This document shows, in pieces, positions 8,981 to 17,933 of a stretch of 42,211 bases of DNA (position 1 is its first letter; every line of letters begins with the position of its first letter). The stretch comes from Acetivibrio ethanolgignens (GTDB lineage: Bacteria; Bacillota; Clostridia; Lachnospirales; Lachnospiraceae): assembly GCF_001461035.1 (NCBI RefSeq), contig NZ_LNAM01000149.1:1-42211 (forward strand), given 5' to 3'. The position numbers were made by a program, and so were the translations under genes. The notes under the pieces were generated by a model. The model was not told where the DNA came from and searched no databases. It worked only from the letters and a program-made list of their open reading frames with translations.

Positions 8981-9002
8981 GAAAGGCTTAGGAGGAAAAT
9001 AA

Positions 9003-10634
9003 ATGATACGCATATCACAGCTTAGGATAAGCATAGATAAGATAGATACCAGTGATTTTGTAAGGGAGCAGGTCGTTGTCAGAAATGCAGTGCGAAAGCA
9101 GCTTAAGCTGGCATCAGAAGAGCTATTGGACTGTTATATTATAAAACGTTCCCTGGATGCCCGGAAAAAAGAGGATATCCATTATAGCTATGTAGTAGAG
9201 GCTTTGGTAGCAAATGAGGGAAAAGTTTTAAAAAATAAACGATTAAAGGGCATGGAACCGGCAGTGAAAAAGGAGCCTGTGGCCTTTACCTTTGGTGAAG
9301 AAACGCTTTTACACAGACCAGTAGTAGCCGGCTTTGGGCCAGCTGGGATGCTTTGTGCCCTGGAGCTTTCCAGAGCAGGCTATCGACCCATTGTAATAGA
9401 ACGGGGCGAGTGTATAGAAAAGCGAGTGGAGAAGGTAGAACATTTCTGGCAGACCGGAGAGCTGGATGCAAACTGTAATGTCCAGTTTGGTGAAGGTGGT
9501 GCAGGAACCTTTTCTGATGGCAAGCTTAATACAATGGTAAAGGATAAGTTTGGAAGAGGACAGCATGTACTTAGGATCCTTGCTGAATTCGGTGCACCTC
9601 AGGAAATCTGCTATATGAACAAGCCACACATCGGTACAGACCGATTGAGGCAGGTAGTAAAAGGAATCCGTGAAGAAATCCTTCGCCTAGGCGGAGAGAT
9701 ACGCTTCTCCACCCAGCTTACTGATATCCGGGTAGAAGAAGGAAGTCTTGGAGCTATTGAGCTTAATCATGAGGTATGGCTTGACTGTCAGGTGCTGGTG
9801 CTGGCTATTGGTCACAGTGCTAGAGATACCTTTTCCATGCTTTTAAAAAGGCAGCTTCCGATGGAGGCAAAATCCTTTGCGATTGGAGTGCGAATCGAGC
9901 ATGAGCAGGAGCTTATTAGCAAGGCCCAGTATGGTGAGGCTTATCGACGACTCCCGGCGGCAGATTACAAGCTGACTCATCAGGCAGCTAATGGCAGGGG
10001 CGTCTATTCCTTTTGCATGTGTCCTGGCGGCTTTGTTGTAAATGCCTCTTCAGAGCCGGAGCATCTGGTGGTAAATGGTATGAGCAATCATGACAGGAGC
10101 GAACGGAATGCAAACTCAGCGATGATTGTAACTGTGACACCAGAGGACTATGGCGGCGAAGGTCCTCTTGCCGGAGTAGAATTTCAGAGAAAATGGGAAA
10201 GACAGGCCTTTTTAGCTGGAAAAGGAAAGGTGCCGGTGCAGACCTTCCGGGATTTTGAAAATAATGTACCTTCCGTTACTCTTGGCAGGGTGATACCAGA
10301 TTTAAAGGGAGACTATGAGCTTTCTAATGTCAGGGAATGTCTGCCGGATTATGTGGCAGAAACGATTATAGAGGGTGTACATGCCTTTGATAAAAGGATA
10401 CAGGGCTTTGGAGACGGAGAGGCTGTTGTCTCAGGCGTGGAAACCAGAACCTCATCTCCGGTACGGATTCTCCGTAAGGAGGGACTTCAGTCTGAGATAA
10501 ATGGCATTTACCCTTGTGGAGAAGGTGCTGGTTATGCTGGCGGTATCATGTCAGCAGCTATGGATGGACTGAAGGTTTTTGAAGCAATTGCAGGAAAATA
10601 CAGAAATGAGGATAAAGATGAGAAGTTTAAATGA
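9003..10634 (+). CDS. FAD-dependent dehydrogenase, COG2509-type
   Basis: This 543-residue flavoprotein has an about 95-residue N-terminal domain before the Rossmann motif VVAGFGPAGMLCALELSRAG. The GEGGAGTFSDGKLNT stretch, GRGVYSFCMCPGGFVVNASSEP and the closing GIYPCGEGAGYAGGIMSAAMDGL are characteristic of the uncharacterised FAD-dependent dehydrogenase family COG2509, widespread in Firmicutes. The substrate is unknown. AGGAGG lies about 7 bases before the ATG. Its 3' end overlaps the proB start region by 17 bases. Confidence 0.88.
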   Translation: MIRISQLRISIDKIDTSDFVREQVVVRNAVRKQLKLASEELLDCYIIKRSLDARKKEDIHYSYVVEALVANEGKVLKNKRLKGMEPAVKKEPVAFTFGEETLLHRPVVAGFGPAGMLCALELSRAGYRPIVIERGECIEKRVEKVEHFWQTGELDANCNVQFGEGGAGTFSDGKLNTMVKDKFGRGQHVLRILAEFGAPQEICYMNKPHIGTDRLRQVVKGIREEILRLGGEIRFSTQLTDIRVEEGSLGAIELNHEVWLDCQVLVLAIGHSARDTFSMLLKRQLPMEAKSFAIGVRIEHEQELISKAQYGEAYRRLPAADYKLTHQAANGRGVYSFCMCPGGFVVNASSEPEHLVVNGMSNHDRSERNANSAMIVTVTPEDYGGEGPLAGVEFQRKWERQAFLAGKGKVPVQTFRDFENNVPSVTLGRVIPDLKGDYELSNVRECLPDYVAETIIEGVHAFDKRIQGFGDGEAVVSGVETRTSSPVRILRKEGLQSEINGIYPCGEGAGYAGGIMSAAMDGLKVFEAIAGKYRNEDKDEKFK

Positions 10635-11454
10635 AAAAAAACGAATTGTAGTAAAGCTAGGAACCTCGACCTTGACCCATGAGGCTACCGGTGAGCTGGA
10701 TTTAATCAAAATGGAGAAGCTGGTGCGGATTTTGACAGATCTTAACAATCAGGGAAAAGAGATTGTTGTCGTATCCTCCGGAGCGATTGGTGTAGGAAGA
10801 AAGGCTATTGGTCTTAAGGAGCGACCAAAGGAGCTTTCAGTGCGTCAGGCTTGTGCAGCCATTGGACAGGCAAGGCTTATGATGGTATATCAGAAGCTGT
10901 TTATTGAATATAATCAGATTACCGCACAGATTTTAATGACAAAATATACTATGATAAATGACAGAAACCGGATCAATGCACAAAACACCTTCCGGGAACT
11001 GCTACATATGGGAGTGATACCGATTGTCAACGAAAATGATACGGTATCTACCGATGAAATTGAGTTTGGTGATAATGATACACTGTCAGCAATCGTAGCG
11101 GCCTTGATTGGGGCTGATCTTTTGATTCTCATGTCGGATATTGATGGCCTGTATACCGATGATCCAAGGAAGAATCCAGAGGCAGAATTTGTAAAGGTTG
11201 TAGAGCAGATTGACGATAAGCTGATTCAGATGGGAAAGGATACCAATGGAAGCCTTGGAACCGGGGGTATGGCGACAAAGATATCCGCAGCACGGATTGC
11301 AACGGATTCCGGTGCAGATATGGTGATTTCCAATGGTAATGATATTATGAATATCAGCCGTATTATGGAGGGTGAAGAGGTAGGTACGCTTTTTAAGGCA
11401 TGTAAGAATCAGGATTTCAGACTATTAGATTATATTCAGGAGGGTCACAACTAA
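10618..11454 (+). CDS. proB: Glutamate 5-kinase (short form without PUA domain)
   Basis: This is the first enzyme of proline biosynthesis; it phosphorylates glutamate to gamma-glutamyl phosphate. The 278-residue protein is an amino acid kinase domain only: RIVVKLGTSTLT at the N terminus, SSGAIGVGRKAIGL, IVNENDTVSTDEIEFGDND and GTGGMATKISAARIA. The C-terminal PUA domain of longer ProB proteins is absent. The ATG at 10618 has AGGA five bases upstream; 10606 is an alternative in-frame start. The usual partner proA does not follow; a DUF896 gene starts within the stop codon (TAATG). Confidence 0.92.
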   Translation: MRSLNEKKRIVVKLGTSTLTHEATGELDLIKMEKLVRILTDLNNQGKEIVVVSSGAIGVGRKAIGLKERPKELSVRQACAAIGQARLMMVYQKLFIEYNQITAQILMTKYTMINDRNRINAQNTFRELLHMGVIPIVNENDTVSTDEIEFGDNDTLSAIVAALIGADLLILMSDIDGLYTDDPRKNPEAEFVKVVEQIDDKLIQMGKDTNGSLGTGGMATKISAARIATDSGADMVISNGNDIMNISRIMEGEEVGTLFKACKNQDFRLLDYIQEGHN

Positions 11455-11675
11455 TGGATGAGGCTATGATTAAGAGAATCAATGAATTATATCACAAATC
11501 AAAGAATACAGGGCTTACTTCAGAGGAGAAGATAGAACAGGCAGATTTACGAAGTGAGTATATTAAGGCAGTTCGTCAGAATTTAAAAAGCCAGTTAAAT
11601 AATATTTCTTTGTTAAATCCGGATGGAACGATTACGGATTTAAGTGACAAAGACCCGGATAAGAAAAGAGAATAG
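11454..11675 (+). CDS. DUF896 family protein (YnzC/UPF0291-like)
   Basis: This 73-residue protein is of the small DUF896 family: IKRINELYHKSKNTGLTSEE, then EYIKAVRQNLKSQLNNI and a short acidic/basic tail. Family members are short three-helix cytoplasmic proteins with no firmly established function. Translation is probably coupled to proB, since the start shares one base with the proB stop. Spacing to the next gene is 6 bases. Confidence 0.88.
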   Translation: MDEAMIKRINELYHKSKNTGLTSEEKIEQADLRSEYIKAVRQNLKSQLNNISLLNPDGTITDLSDKDPDKKRE

Positions 11676-11681
11676 TAGAAA

Positions 11682-12257
11682 ATGGAGAAAAAAGAAGTTC
11701 GCAGGAAGTACAGACAGTATCGGGATGGACTTACAGAAAAGGAACGTAAACAAAAGAGTTTAGCTATAAAGCAGGGGCTTTTTGCATCTGAAATGTTTTT
11801 AGAGGCAGAAGCATTGTATACCTATGTTTCCTATGGTACAGAGGTCGAGACAAAAGGGATTATCAAAGAAGCACTGGCAGCCCAAAAGCGTGTTTTTGTG
11901 CCAAAGGTATATAAGGAACGCCGAATGGAGTTTTTTGAAATACATTCCTTGGAAGAGCTGGGATCTGGGTTTCGTGGAATTTTAGAACCGGAAGAGCAAA
12001 TAGACGCACTGGCTTCTCCGGAGCTTGCAAATAAAGAGCTGATGCTTCTTCCGGGACTGGCTTTTGATATGAGTGGAAACCGTCTTGGCTACGGTGGAGG
12101 TTATTATGATGCCTATCTGGCACGTTTCTCAAGGCACTGTTTTTTCCGGCTGGGGCTTTGCTTTGAATGTCAGCTTTTAAAAGAGGCTTCCTGGCAGATA
12201 GAGGCAAGAGATGCAATGGCCGATACTATCCTGACGGAAAATGGATTTATAAGATAA
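11682..12257 (+). CDS. 5-formyltetrahydrofolate cyclo-ligase
   Basis: This 191-residue enzyme converts 5-formyl-THF to 5,10-methenyl-THF with ATP, returning a storage or inhibitory folate to the pool. The N-terminal basic stretch RRKYRQYRDGLTEKER and the C-terminal nucleotide/folate site FDMSGNRLGYGGGYYDAYLAR are the family signatures. Length is typical. It is in operon with proB and the DUF896 gene, starting 6 bases after the latter's stop. Confidence 0.92.
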   Translation: MEKKEVRRKYRQYRDGLTEKERKQKSLAIKQGLFASEMFLEAEALYTYVSYGTEVETKGIIKEALAAQKRVFVPKVYKERRMEFFEIHSLEELGSGFRGILEPEEQIDALASPELANKELMLLPGLAFDMSGNRLGYGGGYYDAYLARFSRHCFFRLGLCFECQLLKEASWQIEARDAMADTILTENGFIR

Positions 12258-12315
12258 GCACTCCATACCTTCTTTTTGCGTATACTGCGAGAAAGAGACT
12301 TTGAAAGAGGTCTGT

Positions 12316-13206
12316 ATGGAACGAAATCTATATAGCTATGAACAGCTGAAAAAGAATTGTGAGGAGCTGTCAAAGCAATATAAGGGCTTTATAAAAAAGG
12401 TAAGCATAGGAAAATCCTGGGACAATAGAGAGATTCCCATGCTTATTTTAGGCTCTGGCAGGAAGATTGTCTTGTTAAGCGGTGGTGTCCATGGAAGAGA
12501 ATCTATTAATCCGGCTGTTCTTGTCCGAATGGCAGACCGCTATGCCTGCCTTACCAGAAACCATTTGTCTGCCAGGAACATTTGCTTTGAAAGCTGGTTT
12601 CAGGAGCATTCCCTTCTTATTGTTCCACTGGTAAATCCGGATGGCTATGAAATTGCCCTCAAGGGCTTTGCTGCAATAAAAAATAGTCGGCTCCGTCTTA
12701 AGTGTAAGGAAAAAGCCGTTGCTATGAAAATTCCGGCATCGGAATGGAAGTATAATGGCAGGGCAGTAGACATTAACCGGAATTTTCCGTGTAAAAGCTG
12801 GATACAGGAAAGTATCGGTGATATACCGGCCAGTGAACGGGAAACAAAAGCATTGATGCAGGTTTTTCAAAAATACAGACCAGAATTATATCTGGACTAT
12901 CATTCCAGGGAAAGAAGTATTTACTATTACCGGCAGGCAAAGGAAGCGGCGTATAACGAGCGGCAGAGGCTTTTGGCGGAGGAGCTTTCTCATTTCACAG
13001 GTTATCGTCTCAAGGAGCCGGGATTGGAAATTGAATCCGGAGACAGAGGGGGAAATACGGTTCACTATGCCTCGGAATATGGTAACTGCCCGGCATTTAC
13101 CATAGAAACTGTATGGGAAGAAGAAGCTTTTCCTCTGAGAGCAGAGCTTCAGGAGGAGGTTTTAAGAGAAATCTGGCTTACTCCTTTTATTAGAATTAAT
13201 CATTGA
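12316..13206 (+). CDS. M14 family zinc carboxypeptidase-like protein
   Basis: This 296-residue protein has the M14 catalytic set: zinc ligands H59 and E62 in GGVHGRES, H196 in LDYHSRERS, substrate-binding N154-R155 in DINRNFP and the catalytic glutamate E264 in FTIETVWEE. Bacterial relatives hydrolyse peptidoglycan or D-gamma-glutamyl peptides. There is no signal peptide, so the protein is probably cytosolic and may act in peptide recycling; this is inference. The ATG at 12316 is preceded by AAAGAGG; a TTG at 12301 is in frame but has no ribosome binding site. Confidence 0.87.
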   Translation: MERNLYSYEQLKKNCEELSKQYKGFIKKVSIGKSWDNREIPMLILGSGRKIVLLSGGVHGRESINPAVLVRMADRYACLTRNHLSARNICFESWFQEHSLLIVPLVNPDGYEIALKGFAAIKNSRLRLKCKEKAVAMKIPASEWKYNGRAVDINRNFPCKSWIQESIGDIPASERETKALMQVFQKYRPELYLDYHSRERSIYYYRQAKEAAYNERQRLLAEELSHFTGYRLKEPGLEIESGDRGGNTVHYASEYGNCPAFTIETVWEEEAFPLRAELQEEVLREIWLTPFIRINH

Positions 13207-13232
13207 CGGAATAAGCTATCCATAGGTATAAT
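13203..13232 (+). promoter_or_regulatory. Sigma-A promoter of the ATPase gene
   Basis: TTGACG (13203-13208) overlaps the stop codon of the M14 gene and TATAAT (13227-13232) lies 18 bases further. A second TATAAT at 13259-13264 has no good -35. The leader is 65-90 bases long. Confidence 0.65.
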
Positions 13233-13324
13233 GAAAAAGCAAAAATAGAGATTTTTGTTATAATGGTATGTATGGTGGGTGGTGAAACCAGAAAACTTCA
13301 TAACTTGAAAGGAAGTGCTTCATT

Positions 13325-14785
13325 ATGAGAATAGTTGATAAAGATAATTATAATGAGTATATACAGTCAGATAGAGATACCTTTAATGAAAGTTGGAAGC
13401 AAAGAGATTTTGTAAGTGATGTTAAGGATTACGTACAAAGTAGTGTTAGAAAGGTGTTGATTGTAAGTGGGTTACGTGGTACCGGAAAAACAACTGGTAT
13501 TATTCAGGTACTTAAAGATGTAGATGGTGTGTACGTATGTGCAGAAAAATCAAATGATGTAGATGCAAAAGGATATAAGGAATTTATTTTGTCCCGTCCA
13601 GAAAAAGTCATTATGCTTGATGAATATACCTGGATTAAGAATCGCAGAGAATATGAACTAGATGAGTTGCTGGATAATTTAGTAAATCATGGAAAAAGAG
13701 TAATTATTACAGGAACGGAATCTTTGAGCCTTGAAGCATTAAAGTCAGGACCTCTTATTCATAGAGCAATAACGATTCATACAACATTCTTATCATTCAA
13801 TGAATATTGCAGACTTAACGACATGCCTATGTCGTTAGAAACTTGCGATTTATATCTTAAGCAAGGTGGTGTATTTGAAGAATATGCAACTTCAAATTTT
13901 TCTACAATGGCTTCGTATATTCAGAATGCTATTATTGACAATCTAAAGGCGTATATTGTAGAAATAATGCCTGGATTTGATATGGCTAAAATAAGTAATA
14001 TTGTATATTCAATTTTTTATAAATCTATAAAAGATATAATGGATACAAAAATTCCAGTTAGGGATAATTCAATTAAGTCTTTAGATAATCTTACAAGATT
14101 AGGAATTGAAATAGAAGATACGTTAGCTCCATTCGATGTTGCACAGGTAAGTAATATTTTAGAGCAGGCGGGTGTTATCGTTAAAATTCCTAATTTAGTT
14201 CCCAGAAAAGAAAAAGCGGCAAGTTTTGGACTAAGTAAAGATGAGAGGACATATATTGTTAATCCTTCATTAACATGGCAGTTATTATGTAGTATTTACG
14301 ATGAAAAAGTTCTGGGAAACGATTTGCTTGGATTTGTGTATGAGTCAACATGCATGGTCGATATGTATCATCATAAACTAGCAGACGACAAAATTTATTT
14401 TTTGGAAAATAATCAAGACGGAAGGAACTATGAACTAGATTTTGTTATTACACAGTCAGAAGGTTCCGGACATCAGATTTCATATTTATTTGAATGTAAA
14501 CATGCTGCTGTAATTAATTTAAATACAGAAAAGGGAAAAAAGTGGACGATTGCAAATGGTATAGCTGAACATATCATTAATGAGATCTTTCCCGAGGGAG
14601 AAATCGGAGGAAAGTATATTATTCATCCTGGGGAATGTAGTCTTCAAAATGTAAATGAAAGTGAAGTGTTAGTGATTGACCAAGGGGAGTATCTACGTAA
14701 TTATTATAATTTCGAAGACAATAAAAGAAAAATTGCTTCAGGTCTTGTTGAATCAAGGCTACCGAAGCTAAATAAAAGGAGATAA
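13325..14785 (+). CDS. AAA+ ATPase with PD-(D/E)XK-like C terminus (COG1373-like)
   Basis: This 486-residue protein has Walker A GLRGTGKT at residues 49-56 and Walker B VIMLDEY. The C-terminal part carries ELDFVI (D372) and FECK (E390, K392), the D...E-x-K arrangement of PD-(D/E)XK nuclease folds, as in DUF4143-type ATPases. The function of these proteins is not settled; defence, addiction and mobile-element roles have been suggested. The gene is visibly more AT-rich than its neighbours and has its own promoter and ribosome binding site (AAAGGAAG). It sits between housekeeping genes, which suggests acquisition. It ends 3 bases before miaB, so it may now carry miaB on its transcript. Confidence 0.75.
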   Translation: MRIVDKDNYNEYIQSDRDTFNESWKQRDFVSDVKDYVQSSVRKVLIVSGLRGTGKTTGIIQVLKDVDGVYVCAEKSNDVDAKGYKEFILSRPEKVIMLDEYTWIKNRREYELDELLDNLVNHGKRVIITGTESLSLEALKSGPLIHRAITIHTTFLSFNEYCRLNDMPMSLETCDLYLKQGGVFEEYATSNFSTMASYIQNAIIDNLKAYIVEIMPGFDMAKISNIVYSIFYKSIKDIMDTKIPVRDNSIKSLDNLTRLGIEIEDTLAPFDVAQVSNILEQAGVIVKIPNLVPRKEKAASFGLSKDERTYIVNPSLTWQLLCSIYDEKVLGNDLLGFVYESTCMVDMYHHKLADDKIYFLENNQDGRNYELDFVITQSEGSGHQISYLFECKHAAVINLNTEKGKKWTIANGIAEHIINEIFPEGEIGGKYIIHPGECSLQNVNESEVLVIDQGEYLRNYYNFEDNKRKIASGLVESRLPKLNKRR

Positions 14786-14788
14786 AAA

Positions 14789-16231
14789 ATGTTTGAAATA
14801 AATATAGATGAAATTGATTTAACAAAGCAGCCGCCAATAGAAGAACCACAGCGCCAATATTATTTTATGGCAAAAGCCAGGAAGCTGGTTAAAGAGTTGG
14901 AGCAAAAGCTTGGTCGTAAACCAAGTTCCCATGTCTCAACCTTTGGCTGCCAGATGAATGCCAGGGACTCTGAAAAGCTGACCGCCATATTAGAAATGAT
15001 TGGCTATCAGATGACTGAGGAGGAAACTGCCGATTTTGTTATTTACAATACCTGTACCGTTAGGGAGAATGCAAACCAGAAGGTATATGGACATCTGGGC
15101 TATTTAAAGAAGCAGAAGGAGAAAAATCCACATATGCTGATTGGCCTTTGCGGCTGCATGATGCAGGAGGAAGCAGTCGTTGAAAAGCTGAAGCATAGCT
15201 ACCGGTTTGTAGATTTGATTTTTGGAACCCATAATATTTTTAAATTTGCTGAGCTTTTATCAAACCGTCTGGAAAGCAAGGGTATGATTATTGATATCTG
15301 GAAGGGAACAGATACGATTGTTGAGGATTTGCCAAGTGAGAGAAAGTATCCCTTTAAAGCAGGTGTTAATATTATGTTTGGCTGCAATAATTTCTGCAGC
15401 TACTGTATCGTACCTTATGTCAGAGGCCGGGAGAGAAGCCGGAATCCAAGGGATATTATCCGGGAAATAGAAGGCCTGGCAAAGGATGGCGTTGTTGAGA
15501 TTATGCTGCTGGGACAGAATGTAAACTCCTATGGAAAGACTCTTTCAGAGCCAATGAGCTTTGCCGAGCTTCTGAAAGAGGTAGAAAAGATAGAAGGTAT
15601 CGAAAGAATCCGTTTCATGACCTCCCATCCAAAGGATTTGTCCGATGAGCTGATTGAAGTTATGAAAAATTCTAAAAAAATCTGTACCCATCTTCACCTT
15701 CCGGTACAGTCAGGAAGCAGCCGGATTTTAAAGATTATGAACCGGAAGTATGACAAGGAGCATTATTTAAAGCTGGCGGAGAAGATAAAAGCAGCAGTTC
15801 CGGATATTGCCTTGACAACAGACATTATTGTAGGCTTTCCAGGGGAGACAGAAAAGGATTTTGAAGAAACCATGGATGTAGTGAGAAAGATACGCTACAG
15901 TACGGCATTTACCTTTATTTATTCCAAACGAACCGGTACACCGGCAGCTAAAATGGAGGAGCAGGTGCCGGAGGATGTGGTAAAGGAACGGTTTAATCGT
16001 CTGCTTACCGAGGTACAGACAATCGGTGCCGAAGAGGCAAAAAAGGCAGAGGGAAAAGAGGATTATGTTCTGGTAGAGGAAGAAAACAGCCAGCTTGCAG
16101 GCTATATGACAGGACGCTTAAGTAATAATATGCTGGTACATTTTCCAGGCAGCCAGGAGCTTTTAGGTAAGCTTATTAAGGTAAGACTTAAGGAATGTAA
16201 AGGATTTTACTATATAGGAGAACGTGTATGA
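14789..16231 (+). CDS. miaB: tRNA (N6-isopentenyladenosine-37-C2)-methylthiotransferase MiaB
   Basis: This 480-residue radical SAM enzyme adds a methylthio group to i6A37 of tRNAs that read UNN codons. The N-terminal UPF0004 domain has its three cysteines in TFGCQMNARDSEK, NTCTVRENA and LCGCMMQ, which bind the auxiliary cluster. The radical SAM cluster motif CxxxCxxC is C199, C203 and C206 in MFGCNNFCSYC. A C-terminal TRAM domain ends the protein. AAAAGGAG stands upstream of the ATG. The S66 peptidase start overlaps the stop by 4 bases. Confidence 0.95.
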   Translation: MFEINIDEIDLTKQPPIEEPQRQYYFMAKARKLVKELEQKLGRKPSSHVSTFGCQMNARDSEKLTAILEMIGYQMTEEETADFVIYNTCTVRENANQKVYGHLGYLKKQKEKNPHMLIGLCGCMMQEEAVVEKLKHSYRFVDLIFGTHNIFKFAELLSNRLESKGMIIDIWKGTDTIVEDLPSERKYPFKAGVNIMFGCNNFCSYCIVPYVRGRERSRNPRDIIREIEGLAKDGVVEIMLLGQNVNSYGKTLSEPMSFAELLKEVEKIEGIERIRFMTSHPKDLSDELIEVMKNSKKICTHLHLPVQSGSSRILKIMNRKYDKEHYLKLAEKIKAAVPDIALTTDIIVGFPGETEKDFEETMDVVRKIRYSTAFTFIYSKRTGTPAAKMEEQVPEDVVKERFNRLLTEVQTIGAEEAKKAEGKEDYVLVEEENSQLAGYMTGRLSNNMLVHFPGSQELLGKLIKVRLKECKGFYYIGERV

Positions 16232-17241
16232 GATATCCTGAATTTTTAAAAAAGGGCGACAAAATTGGAGTGACAGCACCCTCCGATGGTAATAAAAAGG
16301 AAACTGATTTTATCCGTCTGGATAACGGAAAGGACAAGCTGGATCGGCTGGGGTTTCCAGTCATAGAGACGGCTTCTGTCAGAAAAAGTGAAAGGGGTAG
16401 AAGTGCCGATGGGAAGACAAGGGCCGAGGAGCTTATGTCTCTTGTAGAAAACCCGGAGATAAAGGCAGTGATTTCTGCTAAGGGCGGCGATTTCCTATGT
16501 GAAATGCTTCCTTTCCTGGATTACGAAAAAATCAGCCGGAATCTGAAGTGGTATCAAGGCTTTTCTGATAATACCGGCCTTGTATTTCCAATTACGACGA
16601 AATGTGATATTGCAACCATCTATGGCAATAACTTTAATGATTTTGGCATGGGTGAATGGCATGAGGCTGTTATTAATAACTTTGAGATCCTGCAGGGGAA
16701 CCTCGTGGAACAGGAAAGCTTTGATTTCTATGAGGATGGCTTTTATGATAAGGTAACCGGTCTGGAGGGGTATCAGGAGGATAAGCCGGTAGAATGGAAG
16801 CTTGCGGGTACAGCCAGTGAGATTACGATAAAGGGACGGCTTCTGGGTGGATGCCTTGATGTACTTTTAGACCTGGTAGGGACAAGCTATGAGGATGTTG
16901 CCGGCTTTAATGAACGGTATGCCAAAGATGGCGTTTTATGGTATCTGGAAAGCTTCGATTTAGGAAGTGAGGCGATGGTAAGAGCCCTGTGGCACCTTCG
17001 GGAGGCTGGATGGTTCTCCCGTGTTAATGGCTTTGTTTTTGGACGGCCCTGTATGTTCCATACTTATACCGGTACGACCTATGAGGAAGCCGTTTTGTCT
17101 GTGCTGGGTGACTTAAACAAGCCGATTATTTTTCAGGCAGATATTGGACATAAGGCACCACAGTTTACAATTATCAATGGAACCTATGGTACAGTATGGT
17201 GCAGTGGTGGAAAAGGAAGGCTTCGGATGGAGCTTCGATAA
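16228..17241 (+). CDS. S66 family LD-carboxypeptidase-like protein
   Basis: This 337-residue protein has the LdcA/MccF (S66) pattern: KKGDKIGVTAPSDGN at the N terminus, AVISAKGGDFLCEMLPFLDY, the nucleophile region WYQGFSDNTGL, a glutamate in LWYLESFDLGSE and a histidine in QADIGHKAPQF. These supply the expected Ser/Glu/His triad. S66 enzymes cleave L,D-bonds in peptidoglycan peptides during recycling, or inactivate microcin-like peptide-nucleotides. No signal peptide is visible. Start overlaps miaB (ATGA). Confidence 0.85.
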   Translation: MRYPEFLKKGDKIGVTAPSDGNKKETDFIRLDNGKDKLDRLGFPVIETASVRKSERGRSADGKTRAEELMSLVENPEIKAVISAKGGDFLCEMLPFLDYEKISRNLKWYQGFSDNTGLVFPITTKCDIATIYGNNFNDFGMGEWHEAVINNFEILQGNLVEQESFDFYEDGFYDKVTGLEGYQEDKPVEWKLAGTASEITIKGRLLGGCLDVLLDLVGTSYEDVAGFNERYAKDGVLWYLESFDLGSEAMVRALWHLREAGWFSRVNGFVFGRPCMFHTYTGTTYEEAVLSVLGDLNKPIIFQADIGHKAPQFTIINGTYGTVWCSGGKGRLRMELR

Positions 17242-17258
17242 TGGAGGGAAAATCTGGT

Positions 17259-17933
17259 ATGAGGCTTTTATTAGCAGAGGATGAGAGGGATTTAAACCAT
17301 ATTTTAACAAAAAGGCTGACGAATGATGGCTACTCCGTAGACAGTTGTTTTAATGGAGAGGAAGCCCTGGAATTTTTGAATGTGGCAGAATATGATGCGG
17401 TAATCTTGGACATTATGATGCCTAAGGTTGATGGTCTGGAGGTATTGAAACGCATAAGAAGTGCCGGGAAGGACACGCCGGTTATCTTTCTGACGGCAAA
17501 GGATGCTATTGAGGATCGTGTCCTTGGCTTGGATAGCGGGGCTAATGATTATCTGGTGAAACCATTTTCTCTGGAGGAGCTTCGGGCCAGGCTCCGGGTT
17601 TTACTGCGAACCCAACGTGGTGCTGTAAAAAATGAGCTTATAGTTGCTGATTTGGTGCTGGACTGCAATACACAAAAGGTTACCCGGGGTGGAAAGGAAA
17701 TTGTTCTTTCAGCAAAGGAATATGCCCTGCTGGAGTATATGATGCATAATGCAGGGGTGATATTATCCCGGGAAAAAATTGAAAACCATATCTGGAATTT
17801 TGATTATGAAGGCGGTACCAATGTTGTGGATGTATATATCAGCTATCTCAGGAAAAAGATAGATGAAGGACAGGAAAAGAAGCTGATTCACACTGTCCGC
17901 GGCAGAGGCTATGTACTACAGGAGGATATATGA
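17259..17933 (+). CDS. OmpR/PhoB-family response regulator
   Basis: This 224-residue two-domain regulator has a receiver domain with the acidic pocket (AEDE near residue 6), phosphoacceptor D51 in VILDIMMPKVDG and a conserved Lys in LVKPFSLEELRAR. A winged-helix DNA-binding domain follows from about residue 125 (LSAKEYALLEYMMHNAGVIL, then NVVDVYISYLRKKID). GGAGGGAA stands 8 bases before the ATG at 17259; 17241 is an alternative start without a clear site. The stop overlaps the kinase gene by 4 bases. Its likely target is the pepSY promoter at 19334-19366. Confidence 0.92.
   Translation: MRLLLAEDERDLNHILTKRLTNDGYSVDSCFNGEEALEFLNVAEYDAVILDIMMPKVDGLEVLKRIRSAGKDTPVIFLTAKDAIEDRVLGLDSGANDYLVKPFSLEELRARLRVLLRTQRGAVKNELIVADLVLDCNTQKVTRGGKEIVLSAKEYALLEYMMHNAGVILSREKIENHIWNFDYEGGTNVVDVYISYLRKKIDEGQEKKLIHTVRGRGYVLQEDI

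Noticed and set aside
8639-9034. A 131-codon minus-strand open frame across two FAD oxidoreductase genes
   Set aside because: It is a shadow of well-supported plus-strand genes and has no homology-like features.
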